A DNA stretch of 8,795 bases from Alphaproteobacteria bacterium. Lineage in GTDB: Bacteria; Pseudomonadota; Alphaproteobacteria; Rickettsiales; UBA3002. This document shows positions 6,591 to 8,795 of this stretch, one piece after another. The position numbers and the translations under genes are program-made. Where the stretch lies: the NCBI GenBank assembly GCA_021732545.1, contig JAKFUW010000181.1, forward strand, positions 1 to 8,795. The letters run 5' to 3'. The notes under the pieces are model-generated. The model searched no databases, was not told the origin of the DNA, and saw only the letters and a program-made list of their open reading frames with translations. Position 1 is the first letter of the stretch; each line of letters opens with the position of its first letter.

Positions 6591-7225
6591 GCGCGCGCAT
6601 CGCAATCAAAAATTGTGGGTTGCAAACCGCCGCCGCCATCGACGCTGCCATCACATCAGGCGCGGCCTATCTGGGTTTTATTCTCTATCCGCCTTCGGTG
6701 CGAAACATCAGCGCCGCACACGCCGCCACTCTGTGCCAACCCACCCGCGATCGCGCCAAAAGCGTGGCTGTCATGGTTAACCCCACCGACGACGAACTAG
6801 CCGCGATCTTTGCGCAATGGCACCCCGATATGCTGCAGCTTCATGGCGATGAATCAGTGGAGCGCGTGGCACAACTAAACTCACAGTTGAGGATTCCGAT
6901 TATCAAAGCCGTGGGTATTGCAAGCGCCGATGATGTGGCCGCAGCAAAGCACTATGATGCGGTTGCCGATCATCTGTTACTCGATACCAAAGACGCCGAA
7001 TATGGCGGAACCGGCAAAGCGTTTGATTGGTCGCTGCTTGGCGATCTTCGCTTGCGTGCGCCGTGGTTTCTTTCGGGTGGACTGAACGCCGATAATGTGG
7101 TTGAAGCACTGAGAGTCACCGCTGCACCGATGGTTGATGTGTCATCTGGCATTGAATCATCGCGCGGGGTGAAAGACATTGCCAAAATACGAGAATTTAA
7201 CCAGCGAGTAACGCAATTATCATGA
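6587..7225 (+). CDS. trpF: Phosphoribosylanthranilate isomerase
   Basis: TrpF converts N-(5'-phosphoribosyl)anthranilate to the carboxyphenylamino-deoxyribulose phosphate in tryptophan synthesis, as a single-domain (beta/alpha)8 barrel. The 212-residue length is normal for the monofunctional enzyme. IKNCGL at 7-12 holds Cys10, the probable general base, and LLLDT at 130-134 holds Asp133, the probable general acid. PPSVRNIS at 35-42 contains the conserved substrate-contacting Arg39. LQLHG at 83-87 is a family motif. The phosphate sites are FLSGGLN at 161-167 and VDVSSGIES at 183-191. The start overlaps the lapA stop and the end overlaps the trpB start, both as ATGA. No strong Shine-Dalgarno is visible, so coupling from lapA is likely. 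Residue 9 is Asn where many relatives have Ile (IKICG), a mild oddity next to the catalytic Cys. Confidence 0.97.
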   Translation: MSARIAIKNCGLQTAAAIDAAITSGAAYLGFILYPPSVRNISAAHAATLCQPTRDRAKSVAVMVNPTDDELAAIFAQWHPDMLQLHGDESVERVAQLNSQLRIPIIKAVGIASADDVAAAKHYDAVADHLLLDTKDAEYGGTGKAFDWSLLGDLRLRAPWFLSGGLNADNVVEALRVTAAPMVDVSSGIESSRGVKDIAKIREFNQRVTQLS

Positions 7226-8433
7226 CCATCATCGCCACATCCTCCCACACCCCTGATGAGCGCGGCTATTTTGGCCCCTTTGGTGGGCGCTTTGTGGCCG
7301 AAAGCCTGATGCCGCTGATTTTGGAAGTGGAGCACGCTTACGCCGCTGCTAAGCATGATGACGATTTTACCCGACAGCTCGATGATTTCAACCGCCATTA
7401 TACAGGCCGCCCTAGCCCGCTTTATCACGCGCAGCGCCTCAGCGATTCGTTGCAAGGCGCGCAGATATGGTTCAAGCGCGACGAACTTAATCACACGGGC
7501 GCGCATAAAATCAATAATTGCTTAGGTCAAATTTTGCTCGCCATGCGGATGGGCAAAACGCGCATCATCGCTGAAACGGGCGCAGGCCAGCATGGCGTGG
7601 CCACCGCCACCGTGTGCGCGCGTTTTGGGCTGCCTTGCACCATTTTTATGGGCGCCAAAGATGTGGAGCGCCAGCAACCCAACGTGTTTCGCATGAAGCT
7701 GCTTGGCGCGGAAATTATCCCCGTCACATCGGGCGGGCAAACCCTCAAAGACGCAATGAACGAAGCGCTGCGCGATTGGGTGACGCATGTGGATGACACC
7801 TATTATCTGATCGGCACGGCAGCAGGCCCGCACCCATACCCCATGATGGTGCGCGATTTTCAATCCATCATCGGGCGCGAAGTGGCCGATCAATCGCTGG
7901 AACGCTTCGACCGCCTGCCCGATTCGCTGGTGGCGTGCCTTGGCGGCGGCTCGAATGCGATTGGATTATTCTATCCGTTCATCGAAAATGCCGATGTGAA
8001 AATGATCGGCGTGGAAGCGGCAGGCAAAGGCGTGGATACCGCTCATCATGCCGCGTCGCTCACCAAAGGCCAGCCCGGAGTGCTGCACGGAACCTTGTCG
8101 TATTTATTACAAGATGCAAACGGCCAGATCGAAGAAACATCAAGCATTTCCGCAGGACTCGATTATCCGGGCATCGGCCCTGAACATGCATGGCTCAAAG
8201 AGCTTGGCCGCGTGGAATATGTGTCTGTCACCGACGTTGAGGCACTCGCGGCATTTCAAGAATGTGCTAGGCTGGAAGGGATTCTGCCCGCGCTCGAACC
8301 CTCGCACGCGCTCGCGCATGTGATCAAAACCGCACCGCATTTGCCACGCAATCATATTATGGTGGTGAATATTTGCGGGCGCGGCGACAAGGATATTTTC
8401 ACCATCGCCAAAGCATTGGAGGTGGCGATATGA
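7222..8433 (+). CDS. trpB: Tryptophan synthase beta chain
   Basis: TrpB uses pyridoxal phosphate to condense indole with L-serine into tryptophan, in an alpha2-beta2 complex with TrpA. The 403-residue protein is full length. HTGAHKINN at 91-99 contains Lys96, which binds the cofactor. ETGAGQHG at 118-125 contains Glu118, the conserved catalytic acid. GGGSNAIG at 241-248 binds the cofactor phosphate, and GRGDKD at 386-391 is the conserved C-terminal motif. Residues 16-35 (YFGPFGGRFVAESLMPLI) are the usual N-terminal signature of the TrpB1 type that partners TrpA. The start lies in an ATGA overlap with trpF. The end carries a strong GGAGG and a second ATGA; the next frame begun there is not trpA but a 40-codon frame spanning a palindromic element. 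Confidence 0.98.
   Translation: MTIIATSSHTPDERGYFGPFGGRFVAESLMPLILEVEHAYAAAKHDDDFTRQLDDFNRHYTGRPSPLYHAQRLSDSLQGAQIWFKRDELNHTGAHKINNCLGQILLAMRMGKTRIIAETGAGQHGVATATVCARFGLPCTIFMGAKDVERQQPNVFRMKLLGAEIIPVTSGGQTLKDAMNEALRDWVTHVDDTYYLIGTAAGPHPYPMMVRDFQSIIGREVADQSLERFDRLPDSLVACLGGGSNAIGLFYPFIENADVKMIGVEAAGKGVDTAHHAASLTKGQPGVLHGTLSYLLQDANGQIEETSSISAGLDYPGIGPEHAWLKELGRVEYVSVTDVEALAAFQECARLEGILPALEPSHALAHVIKTAPHLPRNHIMVVNICGRGDKDIFTIAKALEVAI
8418..8422 (+). promoter_or_regulatory. Strong Shine-Dalgarno inside the end of trpB
   Basis: GGAGG stands 7 bases before the ATG at 8430, ideal spacing. That ATG overlaps the trpB stop, but it opens a 40-codon frame, not trpA. The trpA ATG at 8549 has only a weak AGG at 8540-8542. 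The simplest reading is that this site once served trpA before element 3 separated them. Confidence 0.6.
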
Positions 8434-8434
8434 G
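8428..8434. repeat. ATATGAG direct repeat, left copy
   Basis: ATATGAG occurs here and again at 8547-8553, 119 bases later, on either side of palindromic element 3. Each copy contains an ATGA stop/start overlap. It may be a target-site duplication or a duplicated junction, though 16 and 9 bases respectively separate the copies from the ends of the palindrome. Confidence 0.5.
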
Positions 8435-8552
8435 TGCATTTATTACTCTGCGTCATCGCGAGGCGCATTTGCGCCGTGGCGATCCATTCATTTGTTTATT
8501 TAGATTGCCACGCATCCTGCGGATGCTCGCAATGACGATAGGCTATATATGA
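8430..8552 (+). other. 40-codon linker frame between trpB and trpA, through palindromic element 3
   Basis: This frame starts at an ATG overlapping the trpB stop and ends at a TGA overlapping the trpA ATG, both as ATGA. A strong GGAGG lies 7 bases before the start. The predicted 40-residue peptide begins MSAFITLRHRE and is basic (seven Arg), without a domain that I know. Most of it is encoded by an inverted repeat, so it is probably not a conserved protein. Its likely role, if any, is to keep ribosomes translating from trpB to trpA. Treat it as a translated spacer hypothesis rather than an established gene. Confidence 0.35.
8451..8537. repeat. Nested palindromic element 3 (trpB/trpA junction)
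   Basis: The arms, 8451-8484 and 8503-8537, are inverted relative to each other and agree at both ends (CGTCAT, GCGAG, GTGGC) but differ in the middle. Each arm is a two-part hairpin. The left has outer stem ATCGC/GCGAT and inner stem GGCGC/GCGCC; the right has outer ATTGC/GCAAT and inner GCATCC/GGATGC. The outer stems differ by one compensated pair (C-G versus T-A), and the inner stems have different sequences yet both pair fully. The centre (8485-8502) is AT-rich. It shares the CGTCAT tip and an ATCCA-like inner arm end with element 1. Confidence 0.8.
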
Positions 8553-8553
8553 G
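8547..8553. repeat. ATATGAG direct repeat, right copy
   Basis: Second copy of the repeat at 8428-8434. It contains the trpA start codon overlapping the TGA of the 40-codon linker frame. The similarity extends imperfectly, with GCAT following both copies after zero or one extra base. Confidence 0.5.
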
Positions 8554-8795
8554 CATAAGATTACAAACAAAACTAGCCGATCTAAAATCCCAAAAACGCG
8601 CAGGCTTTGTGCCATTCATCATGGCGCACGACCCTGATATGGCGACCAGCCAACGCATCTTAAACGCCCTGCCCGCCCATGGCGCAGATATCATTGAACT
8701 GGGCATGCCCTTTTCCGACCCGATGGCCGATGGCCCGACGATTAAGGCGGCGGCAATACGCGCATTGAAGCATCATACGTCACTGCACGATGTGC
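8549..8795 (+). CDS. trpA: Tryptophan synthase alpha chain, 3' end outside the window
   Basis: TrpA cleaves indole-3-glycerol phosphate to indole and glyceraldehyde-3-phosphate and passes indole to TrpB. Only the first 82 codons are present. IELGMPFSDPMADGPTI at 49-65 is the family signature; Glu50 and Asp61 match the catalytic Glu49 and Asp60 of the E. coli enzyme. FIMAHDPD at 23-30 corresponds to the usual F(I/V)TAGDPD, with Met and His replacing the common Thr and Gly, a mild oddity. The ATG overlaps the stop of the 40-codon linker frame and has only a weak AGG at 8540-8542, so translation is probably coupled to ribosomes arriving from upstream. The frame is open to the window edge. Confidence 0.95.
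   Translation, partial: MSIRLQTKLADLKSQKRAGFVPFIMAHDPDMATSQRILNALPAHGADIIELGMPFSDPMADGPTIKAAAIRALKHHTSLHDV

Noticed and set aside
6970..7506. 178-residue antisense frame across the trpF/trpB junction
   Set aside because: It runs antisense to two well-conserved enzymes and shows no recognisable domain.
2151..8537. CRISPR array
   Set aside because: The three repeats are far apart, differ in sequence and have no regular spacers.

Overview
The window reads as a chromosomal core region of an alphaproteobacterium, probably a free-living or environmental lineage of moderate GC content. The gene order aroA-cmk-rpsA-sppA-ihfB-lapA-trpF-trpB-trpA is a well-known alphaproteobacterial arrangement, and the EPSP synthase is of the class II (CP4-like) type common in that class. 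I cannot name the genus. Nearly all genes are recognisable housekeeping genes; the unusual content lies in one gene fusion, one extra minus-strand gene and three palindromic repeat elements.

Layout: 1-115 is upstream non-coding sequence. 116-2134 is a single reading frame that fuses EPSP synthase (AroA, shikimate pathway) to cytidylate kinase (Cmk). 2135-2274 is a gap holding nested palindromic element 1. 2275-2715 on the minus strand encodes a small exported Pro/Ala-rich protein of unknown function that separates cmk from rpsA. 2716-2910 is a divergent promoter region. Next come rpsA (30S protein S1, six S1 domains), sppA (short signal-peptide peptidase) and ihfB (IHF beta subunit), closely spaced on the plus strand. 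The 6104-6272 gap holds palindromic element 2. From 6273, lapA, trpF and trpB are joined by 4-base ATGA overlaps. Between trpB and trpA sits palindromic element 3, and trpA starts at 8549 and runs off the window.

Functionally the window joins two halves of aromatic amino acid synthesis (AroA toward chorismate; TrpF, TrpB and TrpA toward tryptophan) with nucleotide phosphorylation (Cmk), translation (S1), nucleoid architecture (IHF) and envelope maintenance (SppA, LapA).

The most interesting signal is a set of three composite palindromes. Each has two inverted arms, and each arm is itself a hairpin. Arm-to-arm differences fall largely at paired stem positions and keep both hairpins intact. 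The third element lies exactly at the trpB/trpA junction. It is flanked by a 7-base direct repeat containing the stop/start overlap, and it creates a stop-free 40-codon frame linked by ATGA overlaps to both trpB and trpA, while the strong Shine-Dalgarno at the end of trpB is now 119 bases farther from the trpA start.
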